In this document: piece by piece, positions 16,780 through 25,211 of the stretch
Numbering within the stretch: position 1 is the first letter of the stretch
Layout: each line of letters opens with the position of its first letter
Source: Actinomycetospora corticicola
GTDB lineage: Bacteria; Actinomycetota; Actinomycetes; Mycobacteriales; Pseudonocardiaceae
DNA: 64,000 nucleotides
Reading direction: 5' to 3'
Assembly (NCBI RefSeq): GCF_013409505.1
Contig: NZ_JACCBN010000001.1
Location: 3,968,001-4,032,000 of the forward strand
Notes under the pieces: generated by a model
Told to the model about the DNA's origin: nothing
The model's input: the letters and a program-made list of their open reading frames with translations, nothing else
Database searches by the model: none
Translations under genes and position numbers: made by a program

Positions 16780-16793
16780 AGTCAGGCTTGACT
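16780..16793. promoter_or_regulatory. Inverted repeat AGTCA-N4-TGACT in the fadD/acyl-CoA dehydrogenase gap
   Basis: Perfect 5-bp arms separated by 4 nt lie in the 167-nt divergent gap, 55 nt before the dehydrogenase start. It is a possible operator or may overlap a -35 region. Short arms make chance occurrence possible. Confidence 0.3.
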
Positions 16794-16847
16794 GTTACCG
16801 TTCGGTCCGGGGACCCTGAGGTCTCCCCCCGTGAGAGGAGCATGCTC

Positions 16848-17990
16848 GTGGAGCGCACGATCTTCACCGACGAACACCAGGCGTTCCGGGAGATGGTGCG
16901 CGACTTCCTGGAGAAGGAGGTCGCGCCCCACCACGAGGAGTGGGAGTCCCAGGGCCACGTCAGCCGCGAGGTGTGGCTGCAGGCGGGCAAGACCGGACTG
17001 CTGGGCCTCGACGTCGAGGAGCGCTTCGGCGGCGGCGGCTCCGACGACCTGACGTTCCTCTGGATCCTCTCCGAGGAGATCGCCCGCGGCGGCTTCTCCG
17101 GCCTGGGGTTCCCGCTGGCCAACGACGTCGTGACGCCCTACCTCACCGAGCTGACCACCGACGAGCAGAAGGAGCGCTGGCTCCCGCGGTTCTGCTCCGG
17201 CGAGATGATCACCGCCATCGCGATGACCGAGCCGGGCACCGGCTCCGACCTGCAGGGCATCCAGACCCGCGCGGTCCGCGACGGCGACGACTGGGTCATC
17301 AACGGCGCCAAGACCTTCATCACCAACGGGATCCTGTCCGACCTGGTGATCGTGGTCGCCAAGACCGATCCCGACGCCGGGTCCAAGGGCTTCTCGCTCA
17401 TCGCGGTCGAACGCGACACCCCCGGCTTCGAGCGGGGCCGCAACCTCGACAAGATCGGCATGAAGGCCCAGGACACCGCCGAGCTCTCGTTCACCGACTG
17501 CCGCGTGCCCGCCTCCAACCTCATCGGCCAGGAGGGCCAGGGCTTCATCTACCTGATGCAGAACCTGCCGCGCGAGCGCCTCTCCATCGCCATCGCCTCG
17601 ACGGCCGGCGCGGAGAAGGTCCTCGAGGACACGATCACCTACGTCAAGGACCGCAAGGCCTTCGGCCGGCCGATCGCCTCGCTGCAGAACACCCGCTTCA
17701 AGGTCGCGGAGCTGACGACGAAGCTGGCCGTCACCCGCGCCTTCGTCGACCGGTGCATCACCGAGCTCAACGCGAAGAAGCTCGGGCCGGCCGAGGCGTC
17801 GATGGCGAAGTACTGGGCCTCCGAGACCGCCAAGGAGGTCATCGACGCGTGCCTCCAGCTGCACGGCGGCTACGGCTACATGCGGGAGTACCCGGTGGCC
17901 AAGGCCTTCATGGACAACCGCATCCAGACCATCTACGGCGGCACCACCGAGATCATGAAGGAGATCATCGGTCGGATCGTGCTCGCCTGA
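16848..17990 (+). CDS. Acyl-CoA dehydrogenase (FadE)
   Basis: A 380-residue flavoprotein that introduces the alpha-beta double bond in acyl-CoA. Family signatures are MTEPGTGSDLQGI near residue 125, the FAD-binding KTFITNG segment, RKAFGRPIASLQNTRF near 270, LHGGYGYMREYPV near 340, and IYGGTTEIMKEIIGR near 365, which holds the catalytic Glu typical of medium/long-chain enzymes. GTG 16848 is selected: GAGAGGAG ends at 16840, giving a 7-nt spacer, and the protein then begins MERTIFTDEHQAFRE like its family. ATG 16842 would leave only 1 nt. The F420-type oxidoreductase follows 43 nt downstream. Confidence 0.92.
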   Translation: MERTIFTDEHQAFREMVRDFLEKEVAPHHEEWESQGHVSREVWLQAGKTGLLGLDVEERFGGGGSDDLTFLWILSEEIARGGFSGLGFPLANDVVTPYLTELTTDEQKERWLPRFCSGEMITAIAMTEPGTGSDLQGIQTRAVRDGDDWVINGAKTFITNGILSDLVIVVAKTDPDAGSKGFSLIAVERDTPGFERGRNLDKIGMKAQDTAELSFTDCRVPASNLIGQEGQGFIYLMQNLPRERLSIAIASTAGAEKVLEDTITYVKDRKAFGRPIASLQNTRFKVAELTTKLAVTRAFVDRCITELNAKKLGPAEASMAKYWASETAKEVIDACLQLHGGYGYMREYPVAKAFMDNRIQTIYGGTTEIMKEIIGRIVLA

Positions 17991-18033
17991 ACCAGCCCCG
18001 ACCGTTTCTCCAGCCCCGGGAAAGGAACCAGCA

Positions 18034-19074
18034 GTGAAGATCGGGATGAGCCTCGCCTACAGCGGTGAGGGGTTCCGCGAGACCGTCGACCAGCTCGTCG
18101 AGCTGGAGAAGGCCGGTCTCGACGCGATCGCGGTCCGCGAGGCGTACACGTTCGACGCCATCAGCCAGATCGGCTACATCGCGGCCCGCACCGAACGCCT
18201 CGAGCTGGCCAGCGGGATCATCCAGATCTACACCCGCACCCCGTCGTTGACGGCGATGACGGCGGCCGGTCTGGACTACGTCTCGAACGGGCGGTTCACG
18301 CTCGGGATCGGCGCGAGCGGCCCGCAGGTCATCGAGGGCTTCCACGGCATCAAGTACGACGCCCCGCTCGGCCGGACCCGCGAGATCATCGACATCTGCC
18401 GTCAGGTGTGGCGTCGCGAGAAGGTCCAGTACTCCGGCAAGTACTACGAGGTGCCGCTGGCCCCCGAGAAGGGCACCGGCCTGGGCAAGCCGCTGAAGCT
18501 CATCAACCACCCGGTCCGGGCGGACATCCCGATCCTGCTCGCCGCCCTCGGCCCGAAGAACGTGCAGCTGGCCGCCGAGCTCGTGCAGGTGTGGGAGCCG
18601 TTGTTCTTCCACCCGGGCAAGGCCGAGGAGATCTGGGGCGAGTCCCTCGCGGCCGGGAAGGCGAAGCGGGCGCCCGAGCTCGGCCCGCTCGGCATCTCGA
18701 CCGCGGTCGGGCTGGCGATCGGGCCGGGCGCGGGCGAGATGCTGCAGTACGTCAAGCCGACCATGGCGCTCTACATCGGCGGCATGGGCGCGAAGGACAA
18801 GAACTTCTACAACCAGCTCATGCAGCGGTACGGCTACGTCGACGAGGCCGAGGAGATCCAGAACCTCTACCTCGCCGGGAAGAAGGACGAGGCCGCCGCC
18901 GCGGTGCCCGACGAGCTGGCCCACGCCGTGTCGCTGGTGGGCAGCGAGGACGAGGTCCGCACGCAGCTCAAGCAGTTCGCCGAGGCCGGGGTCACCCAGC
19001 TCAACATCATGCCGCTGAACCCCGAGCACGAGGCCGTGAAGTCCCAGCTGGAGACGCTGAAGTCCCTGATCTAG
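18034..19074 (+). CDS. LLM-class F420-dependent oxidoreductase (Rv3520c-like)
   Basis: A 346-residue luciferase-like TIM-barrel enzyme beginning MKIGMSLAYSGEG. Segments LASGIIQIYTRTPSLTAMTA, LGIGASGPQVIEGFHG and YDAPLGRTREIIDICR are typical of the actinobacterial F420 subfamily. In Mycobacterium tuberculosis the relative Rv3520c lies in the cholesterol catabolic region, which fits the neighbours here (recalled, not searched). It uses reduced F420 or F420 as hydride carrier; the substrate is unknown. Start GTG 18034 follows AAAGGAACCAGCA. It probably shares a transcript with the acyl-CoA dehydrogenase and ends at a strong hairpin. Confidence 0.87.
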   Translation: MKIGMSLAYSGEGFRETVDQLVELEKAGLDAIAVREAYTFDAISQIGYIAARTERLELASGIIQIYTRTPSLTAMTAAGLDYVSNGRFTLGIGASGPQVIEGFHGIKYDAPLGRTREIIDICRQVWRREKVQYSGKYYEVPLAPEKGTGLGKPLKLINHPVRADIPILLAALGPKNVQLAAELVQVWEPLFFHPGKAEEIWGESLAAGKAKRAPELGPLGISTAVGLAIGPGAGEMLQYVKPTMALYIGGMGAKDKNFYNQLMQRYGYVDEAEEIQNLYLAGKKDEAAAAVPDELAHAVSLVGSEDEVRTQLKQFAEAGVTQLNIMPLNPEHEAVKSQLETLKSLI

Positions 19075-19091
19075 GTGGCGTACCGCCCTGT

Positions 19092-19127
19092 GAGTACTCA
19101 TCCGCGCTGAGGCACGGATGAGTACTC
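19092..19127. terminator. Perfect 13-bp hairpin, bidirectional terminator
   Basis: Arms gagtactcatccg (19092-19104) and cggatgagtactc (19115-19127) are perfectly complementary around a 10-nt loop. It lies between the convergent F420 oxidoreductase and TIGR03086-family genes, 17 and 18 nt from their stops. Confidence 0.8.
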
Positions 19128-19145
19128 CCAGGCGCGCAGCGCACC

Positions 19146-19724
19146 TCAGGTGGGCGGCGTCCACCGCGGGTCGCGGCCGGAGATCGCGACGAGGCGGTCC
19201 AGCGCCGGCGCGTCGTCCGGCACCGGGACGCGCGGGGCGAACGGCTTGCCCTCGCCCTGGTAGTCGTCGGTGAGCATCATCGGCGCGAAGGCGAGCGACG
19301 CCTCGAGCCCCTCCTCGGCGGGCTTCCACGGCCGGCCGAGCGCCACCGCCAGATCCCAGCCGTGCACCTGGTACTCCCAGAGGATCATCGACAGCGCCAT
19401 CTCCCCCGGCATCGCCGCCTCGCCGAGGGACAGCGGGCGCTCCGCGGCGCCGCCGGCCAGCGCGCTGTCGAGCGTCGCGGCCGCGGCGCGGATCGCCTCG
19501 CCCCGGTTCCCGTCGACCTCGGTGGGGCCGGCCGGCGCCCGTCCCTGAGGGTCGGCGTAGCCCGCGGCGAAGGTCGTCGACCAGCCGACCACGTGGTCGG
19601 TCAGGGTCGCGACGTCGAGGTCCGTGCAGGGCGTCGGGGCGTGCCACCGGTCGCCGTCGACCGTGTCGACCAGCGCGGCGAGGTCGGTGAGGACGTCGTT
19701 CAGCTCTCTCCGGGTGTCGGTCAT
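19146..19724 (-). CDS. TIGR03086-family metal-binding protein (mycothiol/DinB-like helical bundle)
   Basis: A 192-residue protein of the DinB-like, mycothiol-dependent maleylpyruvate isomerase fold group. Typical features are an N-terminal helix with DLAALVDTVDGDRWHAPTPC, the metal-ligand-bearing LTDHVVGWS segment near residue 43 and the WEYQVHGWDLAVALG motif near 120, supplying histidines for a divalent metal. Members are often thiol-dependent transferases or isomerases, but this one has no known substrate. It converges on the F420 oxidoreductase and diverges from an AraC-type regulator, so it may be the regulator's target. Confidence 0.78.
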   Translation of the reverse strand: MTDTRRELNDVLTDLAALVDTVDGDRWHAPTPCTDLDVATLTDHVVGWSTTFAAGYADPQGRAPAGPTEVDGNRGEAIRAAAATLDSALAGGAAERPLSLGEAAMPGEMALSMILWEYQVHGWDLAVALGRPWKPAEEGLEASLAFAPMMLTDDYQGEGKPFAPRVPVPDDAPALDRLVAISGRDPRWTPPT

Positions 19725-19777
19725 GACGACGAGCCTGGCGGGCGGACCCGTCGTCGGGATTGAACTTCCGCGACAGC

Positions 19778-19868
19778 GTGGTGAGCGGAGCGACGGGCCG
19801 AGGGCGACGTGGTGAGCGGAGCGACGGGCCGGGGGCGACGTGGCGAGCGGAGCGACGGGCCGGGGAGA
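19778..19868. repeat. Tandem direct repeat, 31-nt period, about three copies
   Basis: Copies begin at 19778, 19809 and 19840, each opening gtgg(t/c)gagcggagcgacggg. The third is slightly diverged and truncated. The array occupies the short gap between the TIGR03086-family gene and the AraC start at 19877. An open frame passes through it in phase with the regulator, but repetitive coding is doubtful. Confidence 0.85.
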
Positions 19869-19876
19869 CTGGCGCG

Positions 19877-20749
19877 GTGACCGGTCCGCGCCCCGTGGCC
19901 CGCGACAGCCGCGGGATCCTCGATCCGTGGCTGCTGCAGCAGCGGGTGTCGTTCGTGCGCCACGGCGTGCCGACCGACCTGGCGGGCCTCGTCGACTTCG
20001 TGTGGGCGGTGCGGTGGTCGCTGCCGCCCGGCGGCAACCATCGCCAGGAGGTCCTCCCCCACCCGTCGCTCAACGTCTCGGTGGGCACCCCGGACGCGCG
20101 CACCGGCCGGACGGAGCCGGAGGCCCTGCTCAACGGCGTGTTCCTCGACCTGGTCGACCGCGAACTCGCCGGGACCGGGTGGACGGTCGCAGCGAAGTCG
20201 ACCGTGGGCGGCTTCGGCGCGTTCGTCGAGGACGTCTCGACCCTGCGGGACCGCGTCGTGCCCCTCGACATGATCGCCGGTCTGGACGCGTCGACGCTGC
20301 TCGCGGCCATGGGGCCGGACTCCGAGGACAGCGCGGCGGCCGAGCCGCACCGCGTCGCCGTGCTCGTCGACGGCCTCGGGGAGGCGGTCTCGCGGGCCGC
20401 TCCCGACCGTGTGGCGCAGGCCCGGGAGGTCGCCGCGGTCGCCCGGCTCGCCGAGACCGACCGGGAGGTGCGACGGCTCGACCAGCTCGCGGCCCGGGCG
20501 GGGATCGGCGGCCGCAGCCTGCAGCGCTCGTTCGCCCGCTGCGCCGGGGTCTCCCCGACGTGGGTGATCCGGCGCTATCGCCTGCTGGAGGCCGCGGAGG
20601 CGGTCCGCGACGGGGCACGGGTCAGCTGGACCGAGGTCGCCGGCGCCCTCGGCTACGCCGACCAGGCCCACCTCGTGCGGGACTTCCGGACGGCGCTGGG
20701 ACGCACTCCGGAGGCCTACGCGCGGGAGGTCCGGCAGGGCCGCACGTAG
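19877..20749 (+). CDS. AraC family transcriptional regulator
   Basis: A 290-residue regulator. The N-terminal ~170 residues form a ligand domain with LPPGGNHRQEVLPHPSLNVS and a GGFGAFVEDV segment, like the DUF6597/AraC group. The C-terminal two helix-turn-helix units include LAARAGIGGRSLQRSF near 220 and YADQAHLVRDFRTALGRTP near 265. GTG 19877 is preferred over the upstream ATG at 19760, because the intervening stretch is a tandem repeat rather than plausible protein. It converges on a TetR gene with a 1-nt gap. Regulon unknown; the divergent TIGR03086-family gene is a candidate. Confidence 0.82.
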   Translation: MTGPRPVARDSRGILDPWLLQQRVSFVRHGVPTDLAGLVDFVWAVRWSLPPGGNHRQEVLPHPSLNVSVGTPDARTGRTEPEALLNGVFLDLVDRELAGTGWTVAAKSTVGGFGAFVEDVSTLRDRVVPLDMIAGLDASTLLAAMGPDSEDSAAAEPHRVAVLVDGLGEAVSRAAPDRVAQAREVAAVARLAETDREVRRLDQLAARAGIGGRSLQRSFARCAGVSPTWVIRRYRLLEAAEAVRDGARVSWTEVAGALGYADQAHLVRDFRTALGRTPEAYAREVRQGRT

Positions 20750-20750
20750 G

Positions 20751-21422
20751 TCAGAGCAGCAGGACCCGGCACATCTGCTTCCACTGCGCGACGTGCGGGT
20801 CGGTCGCCGCCTCGCGCGGGTCGAAGCCGTAGGTCAGGGCGACGCCCCGCATGCCGGTGAGCAGCATCTCGCGGACCATCGGGTAGTTCTCGTGCTCGGC
20901 GTACGCCTCGAACACCGCGTCGAGGGTCTGCCGGATGGCTGCGCCGAGCCGTCGCTCGGCGGGCAGCAGGGCCGCCGCGAGGGCCGGGTCGGTGCGCGCC
21001 GCGGTCCACAGCTCCGTGGAGGCCCAGAAGTAGGGCTCCTGGTAGGTCGTCCACATCACGTCGACGATCCGGTCGAGGCGGGCGCCCGGGTCGTCGGCCT
21101 GCGGGGGCAGCTCCGCCGAGGCGAGGCCGTCGCTGGCGAAGCGGGTGGCCGCGAGGTGCTGGGCCGCCGCGACGAGCAGCGTCTCCTTCGACGGGAAGTG
21201 GTGCAGCAGGCGCCCGCGCGAGACGCCGGCCCGGGCCTGGATGGTCAACGTCGTCGTGCCCGCGTAGCCCGACTCGACGAGGCAGGCGACCGCGGCGTCG
21301 AGGATGCGCAGGCGGCTGTCGGAGGTGCGCTGCTCGCGTGAGCGCCGGACCGTGGCCCCGCGTCGCGTGCCCGTCTCGGCGCCCGGCGACGTCGGCGCGC
21401 TCGCCCCGTTCCCTGCGGCCAT
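20751..21422 (-). CDS. TetR family transcriptional regulator
   Basis: A 223-residue TetR regulator. A 40-residue low-complexity N-terminus precedes the helix-turn-helix LTIQARAGVSRGRLLHHF (about residues 60-77) and SKETLLVAAA. The C-terminal domain is helical. ATG 21422 is preceded by AGAGGAGGACCG, a strong ribosome site, while the open frame extends to 21536. A perfect 24-bp palindrome lies 52-75 nt upstream, in the gap shared with the thiolase-FadB genes, so autoregulation and control of beta-oxidation are likely. The ligand is probably an acyl-CoA, by analogy with fatty-acid TetR regulators. Confidence 0.88.
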   Translation of the reverse strand: MAAGNGASAPTSPGAETGTRRGATVRRSREQRTSDSRLRILDAAVACLVESGYAGTTTLTIQARAGVSRGRLLHHFPSKETLLVAAAQHLAATRFASDGLASAELPPQADDPGARLDRIVDVMWTTYQEPYFWASTELWTAARTDPALAAALLPAERRLGAAIRQTLDAVFEAYAEHENYPMVREMLLTGMRGVALTYGFDPREAATDPHVAQWKQMCRVLLL

Positions 21423-21473
21423 GCGGTCCTCCTCTCGGCTCCCCGGCGACGACCGATCGTCGCCGACGGTCGC

Positions 21474-21497
21474 CTGACGGTCAACGTTGACCGTCAG
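21474..21497. promoter_or_regulatory. Perfect 24-bp palindrome, probable TetR operator
   Basis: The left half ctgacggtcaac is followed directly by its exact reverse complement. It lies between the TetR start (21422) and the thiolase start (21664), about 80 nt upstream of a TTGACA -35-like hexamer at 21577-21582. The size and symmetry fit a TetR dimer-pair site. Confidence 0.75.
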
Positions 21498-21576
21498 TGC
21501 GGCGAGCCGACCGCCTCCGGGGCGGAGGCGGCTCACTCCTCGTGCCTACCCGCCGGTAACGTCACCGGGCACCCCG

Positions 21577-21582
21577 TTGACA
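21577..21582 (+). promoter_or_regulatory. TTGACA -35-like hexamer upstream of the thiolase
   Basis: An exact TTGACA lies 82 nt before the thiolase GTG. No good -10 box is evident at the expected distance, so the promoter assignment is tentative. Confidence 0.3.
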
Positions 21583-21663
21583 CCTGACACAAACAGTCCA
21601 TCATGACTGCCAGGAGCGCGGAGCATTCCGGTGCTCGACGCCGCTGGAGAAGGGACACCACCC

Positions 21664-22872
21664 GTGACCGAGGCATTCATCTACGACGCCATCCGCACGC
21701 CGCGTGGACGGGGCAAGGCGACCGGGTCCCTGCACTCGGTCAAGCCCGTCTCGCTGGTCGTCGGCCTGCTCGACGAGCTCAAGGCCCGCAACCCCGAGAT
21801 GGACGTCGACCAGATCGAGGACGTCGTCCTCGGCTGCGTCTCCCCCGTCGGCGACCAGGGCGGCGACATCGCCCGCACCGCGACCATCGCCGCCGGCTAC
21901 CCCGACACCACGGGCGGTGTGCAGCTCAACCGCTTCTGCGCCTCCGGCCTCGAGGCCGTGAACCAGGTCGCGCAGCGCGTCGCCTCCGGCTGGGAGGACC
22001 TGCTCATCGGCGGTGGCGTCGAGTCGATGTCCCGCGTGCCGATGGCCTCCGACGGCGGGCCCTGGGCCATGGACCCGGAGACCAACTTCAAGACCGGCTT
22101 CGCCCCGCAGGGCATCGGCGCGGACCTCATCGCGACGCTCGAGGGCTTCTCCCGCGAGGACGTCGACGCGTACGCGCTGGAGTCGCAGACCCGCGCCGCC
22201 AAGTCCTGGGCCGACGGCGCCTTCGACCGCTCGATCGTGCCCGTCAAGGACCGCAACGGCCTGACGATCCTCGACCACGACGAGCACATGCGTGAGACGA
22301 CGATGGAGGGCCTCTCGGGCCTCAAGCCGTCGTTCGCCGGCATCGGCGAGATGGGCGGCTTCGACGCCGTCGCGCTGCAGAAGTACCACTGGGTCGAGCA
22401 GATCAACCACGTGCACCACGGCGGCAACTCGTCGGGCATCGTCGACGGCGCCGCGCTCGTGCTGGTCGGCAGCGAGGAGGCCGGCAAGAAGAACGGCCTC
22501 ACCCCGCGGGCCCGCGTGGTCGCGACCGCCGTCTCCGGCGCCGACCCGACGATCATGCTGACCGGCCCGACGCCCGCCTGCCACAAGGTGCTGGCGAAGG
22601 CCGGCCTGACGGTCGACGACATCGACCTGCTCGAGATCAACGAGGCGTTCGCCGCCGTGCCGATGAAGCTCATGAAGGACCTGGGCTTCCCGCACGAGCG
22701 CACCAACGTCATGGGCGGCGCCATCGCGCTGGGCCACCCGCTGGGCGCCACCGGCGCGATGATCATGGGCACGATGGTCGACGAGCTCGAGCGCCGCGAC
22801 CTGCGCCGCGCCCTCGTCACGCTGTGCATCGGTGGCGGCATGGGCGTCGCCACCATCATCGAGCGCGTCTGA
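21664..22872 (+). CDS. fadA: Acetyl-CoA C-acyltransferase (thiolase, FadA type)
   Basis: A 402-residue degradative thiolase that cleaves 3-ketoacyl-CoA with CoA in the last step of beta-oxidation. The nucleophilic Cys is in [12 protein letters not shown] near residue 92; NEAFAAVP precedes [15 protein letters not shown], whose His is near 357; and the second Cys is in LCIGGGMG near 388. Start GTG 21664 gives [17 protein letters not shown], normal for the family. fadB follows after 35 nt, so the two encode the thiolase and multifunctional subunits of a beta-oxidation complex. Probably regulated by the TetR at 20751. Confidence 0.93.
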   Translation: MTEAFIYDAIRTPRGRGKATGSLHSVKPVSLVVGLLDELKARNPEMDVDQIEDVVLGCVSPVGDQGGDIARTATIAAGYPDTTGGVQLNRFCASGLEAVNQVAQRVASGWEDLLIGGGVESMSRVPMASDGGPWAMDPETNFKTGFAPQGIGADLIATLEGFSREDVDAYALESQTRAAKSWADGAFDRSIVPVKDRNGLTILDHDEHMRETTMEGLSGLKPSFAGIGEMGGFDAVALQKYHWVEQINHVHHGGNSSGIVDGAALVLVGSEEAGKKNGLTPRARVVATAVSGADPTIMLTGPTPACHKVLAKAGLTVDDIDLLEINEAFAAVPMKLMKDLGFPHERTNVMGGAIALGHPLGATGAMIMGTMVDELERRDLRRALVTLCIGGGMGVATIIERV

Positions 22873-22907
22873 ATCCCCCCGGAACCTCTGCACGGAAGGA
22901 CGAGTAG

Positions 22908-25088
22908 TTGAGCGAGAACATGTTCCGGTGGGAGCAGGACGGCGACGGCATCGTCACGCTGACGATGGACGACCCGGACGCCTCGGCGAACACGATGAAC
23001 GCGCGGTTCGGGACGGACCTCGAGGCGACGCTGGGTCGCCTCGAGGCCGAGAAGGACTCGATCTCCGGCGTCGTGCTCACGAGCGCGAAGAAGACCTTCT
23101 TCGCCGGCGGCAACCTCGAGGACCTGCGGAGCTACGGCCCGTCGGAGGCCCAGAAGGCCTACGACCAGTCCCAGGCCATCAAGACGGCGCTGCGCCGCCT
23201 CGAGACCCTCGGCAAGCCGGTCGTCGCGGCGATCAACGGTGCCGCCCTGGGCGGCGGCCTCGAGATCGCCCTCGCGACCCACCACCGCATCGCCCTGGAC
23301 GCCAAGGGCTCCAAGATCGGGCTCCCCGAGGTCTCCCTCGGCCTGCTGCCCGGTGGCGGCGGCGTGGTGCGCACCGTGCGCCTGCTCGGCATCGCCGACG
23401 CACTGCTGCAGGTGCTGCTGCAGGGCCAGCAGCGCAACCCGCGCGCCGCGCAGGAGGTCGGCCTCGTGGACGAGGTCGTGGACTCCCCCGAGGAGCTGCT
23501 GAGCAAGGCCAAGGAGTGGGTGAAGGCCAACCCCGAGGCCGTGCAGCCGTGGGACGTGAAGGGCTACAGGATCCCCGGCGGGACGCCGTCGGTGCCGAAG
23601 TTCGCGGCGAACCTCCCCGCGTTCCCGGCCAACCTGCGCAAGCAGCTCAAGAACGCCCCGATGCCGGCGCCGTACAACATCATGTGCGCCGCGGTCGAGG
23701 GGTCGCAGGTCGACATCGACAACGCCGCCAAGATCGAGTCGCGCTACTTCGCCGACCTCGTCGTCGGGCAGGTCTCGACGAACATGATCAACGCGTTCTT
23801 CTTCGACCTGCAGGCCATCAACAAGGGCGGCTCCCGCCCCGACGGCTACGAGAAGTACTCCGCCCGCAAGGTGGTCGTGCTCGGCGCCGGGATGATGGGC
23901 GCGGGCATCGCGTACTCGTGCGCGGTCGCGGGCATCGAGGTCGTCCTCAAGGACGTCGCCCTGGCCAACGCCGAGAAGGGCAAGGACTACTCGAAGAAGA
24001 TCCTCGACAAGGCCGTCTCGCGGGGCAAGCAGACCCAGGAGAAGGCCGACGCGATCCTCGCCCGGATCACGCCGACCGAGAAGCCCGAGGACGCGCAGGG
24101 CGCCGACCTCGTCATCGAGGCCGTCTTCGAGAGCCCCGACCTCAAGAAGAAGGTCTTCGCGGAGATCATGCCGCACCTGGCCCCCGACGCGGTGCTGGGC
24201 TCGAACACCTCGACCCTGCCGATCACCGACCTCGCCACCGGGGTCGAGCGGCCCGAGGACTTCGTGGGCCTGCACTTCTTCTCGCCGGTCGACAAGATGC
24301 CGCTGCTCGAGATCATCTCCGGCGAGAAGACGTCCGACGCCACGCTGGCGAAGGCCGTCGACATCGCGCTGCAGATCCGCAAGACGCCGATCGTCGTCTC
24401 CGACTCGCGCGGGTTCTTCACCAGCCGCGTGATCGGGACGTTCCTCAACGAGGCCATCGCCATGCTGGGCGAGGGCGCGTCGCCGGCGGCGATCGAGCAG
24501 GCCGGATCGCAGGCGGGCTACCCCGCGCCGCCGCTGCAGCTGATGGACGAGCTCACGCTCACGCTGCCGCAGAAGATCCGCCAGGAGACCCGCAAGGGTG
24601 TCGAGGCCGCGGGCGGCGTCTGGGACGAGCACCCCTCGGAGCCGATCGTCGACCGGATGGTCGAGCTCGGACGCAAGGGCCGCTCGTCGGGCGCCGGGTT
24701 CTACGAGTACGACGAGGCCGGCAAGCGCACGAGGCTCTGGACGGGCCTGCAGGACGAGTTCCACGGCGCCACGGACTCGGACGGCCTGCCGTTCGAGGAC
24801 ATGAAGGAGCGGATGCTCTTCGCCGAGGCCCTCGAGACCGTGAAGTGCTTCGACGAGGGCGTGCTGCACACCGTCGCCGACGCCAACATCGGCTCGATCA
24901 TGGGCATCGGGTTCCCGGCCTGGACCGGTGGCGTGGCGCAGTACATCGACGGCTACCCGGGCGGCCTGCCCGGCTTCGTCGAGCGCGCGCGCATCCTCGC
25001 CAAGGGCTACGGCGACCGGTTCACCCCGCCGGCGTCGCTGGTCGAGAAGGCCGAGAAGGGTCAGAACTTCCGCGACTCGATCGGCTGA
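22908..25088 (+). CDS. fadB: Multifunctional enoyl-CoA hydratase / 3-hydroxyacyl-CoA dehydrogenase (FadB)
   Basis: A 726-residue fusion. Residues ~10-200 are a crotonase domain with FFAGGNLEDL and AALGGGLEIALATHH. The Rossmann motif VVVLGAGMMGAGIA begins near 323, with GLHFFSPV holding the dehydrogenase His near 455. Duplicated C-terminal domains carry SRGFFTSRVIGTFLNEA and GFYEYDEAGKR. It hydrates trans-2-enoyl-CoA and oxidises the 3-hydroxyacyl-CoA with NAD. The start is an uncommon TTG at 22908, supported by GGAAGGA ending 7 nt upstream; ATG 22920 is the alternative. It follows the thiolase closely and ends at a strong hairpin. Confidence 0.92.
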   Translation: MSENMFRWEQDGDGIVTLTMDDPDASANTMNARFGTDLEATLGRLEAEKDSISGVVLTSAKKTFFAGGNLEDLRSYGPSEAQKAYDQSQAIKTALRRLETLGKPVVAAINGAALGGGLEIALATHHRIALDAKGSKIGLPEVSLGLLPGGGGVVRTVRLLGIADALLQVLLQGQQRNPRAAQEVGLVDEVVDSPEELLSKAKEWVKANPEAVQPWDVKGYRIPGGTPSVPKFAANLPAFPANLRKQLKNAPMPAPYNIMCAAVEGSQVDIDNAAKIESRYFADLVVGQVSTNMINAFFFDLQAINKGGSRPDGYEKYSARKVVVLGAGMMGAGIAYSCAVAGIEVVLKDVALANAEKGKDYSKKILDKAVSRGKQTQEKADAILARITPTEKPEDAQGADLVIEAVFESPDLKKKVFAEIMPHLAPDAVLGSNTSTLPITDLATGVERPEDFVGLHFFSPVDKMPLLEIISGEKTSDATLAKAVDIALQIRKTPIVVSDSRGFFTSRVIGTFLNEAIAMLGEGASPAAIEQAGSQAGYPAPPLQLMDELTLTLPQKIRQETRKGVEAAGGVWDEHPSEPIVDRMVELGRKGRSSGAGFYEYDEAGKRTRLWTGLQDEFHGATDSDGLPFEDMKERMLFAEALETVKCFDEGVLHTVADANIGSIMGIGFPAWTGGVAQYIDGYPGGLPGFVERARILAKGYGDRFTPPASLVEKAEKGQNFRDSIG

Positions 25089-25108
25089 TCGAAGCAGTAC
25101 CGGTCTGG

Positions 25109-25155
25109 ACGAACGGCACTCTCGCGCACATCGATGCTGCGAGGGTGCCGTTCGT
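25109..25155 (+). terminator. 17-bp hairpin terminator after fadB
   Basis: Arms at 25109-25125 and 25139-25155 pair over 17 positions with a single mismatch (A opposite G) around a 13-nt loop. It lies 20 nt after the fadB stop and separates it from the racemase gene. Confidence 0.75.
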
Positions 25156-25198
25156 TCGTTCCGGGGGCGGACCACTTCCGGTCAGCGCTGACTGTCAC

Positions 25199-25211
25199 TA
25201 GGGTGACGGCC
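25199..25211 (+). promoter_or_regulatory. Leaderless promoter of the racemase gene
   Basis: TAGGGT at 25199-25204 is followed by 7 nt and then ATG 25212, so transcription would start at or beside the start codon. A perfect 12-bp palindrome gtcagcgctgac (25181-25192) and GTCAC-N4-GTGAC (25194-25207) flank or overlap this box and could bind a repressor. Confidence 0.5.

Noticed and set aside
21897-25175. A 1092-codon open frame on the minus strand opposite fadA and fadB
   Set aside because: High-GC antisense shadow: it has no family features, is composed mainly of Arg/Gly/Asp/Val/Leu, and lies opposite two full-length genes with clear catalytic motifs.
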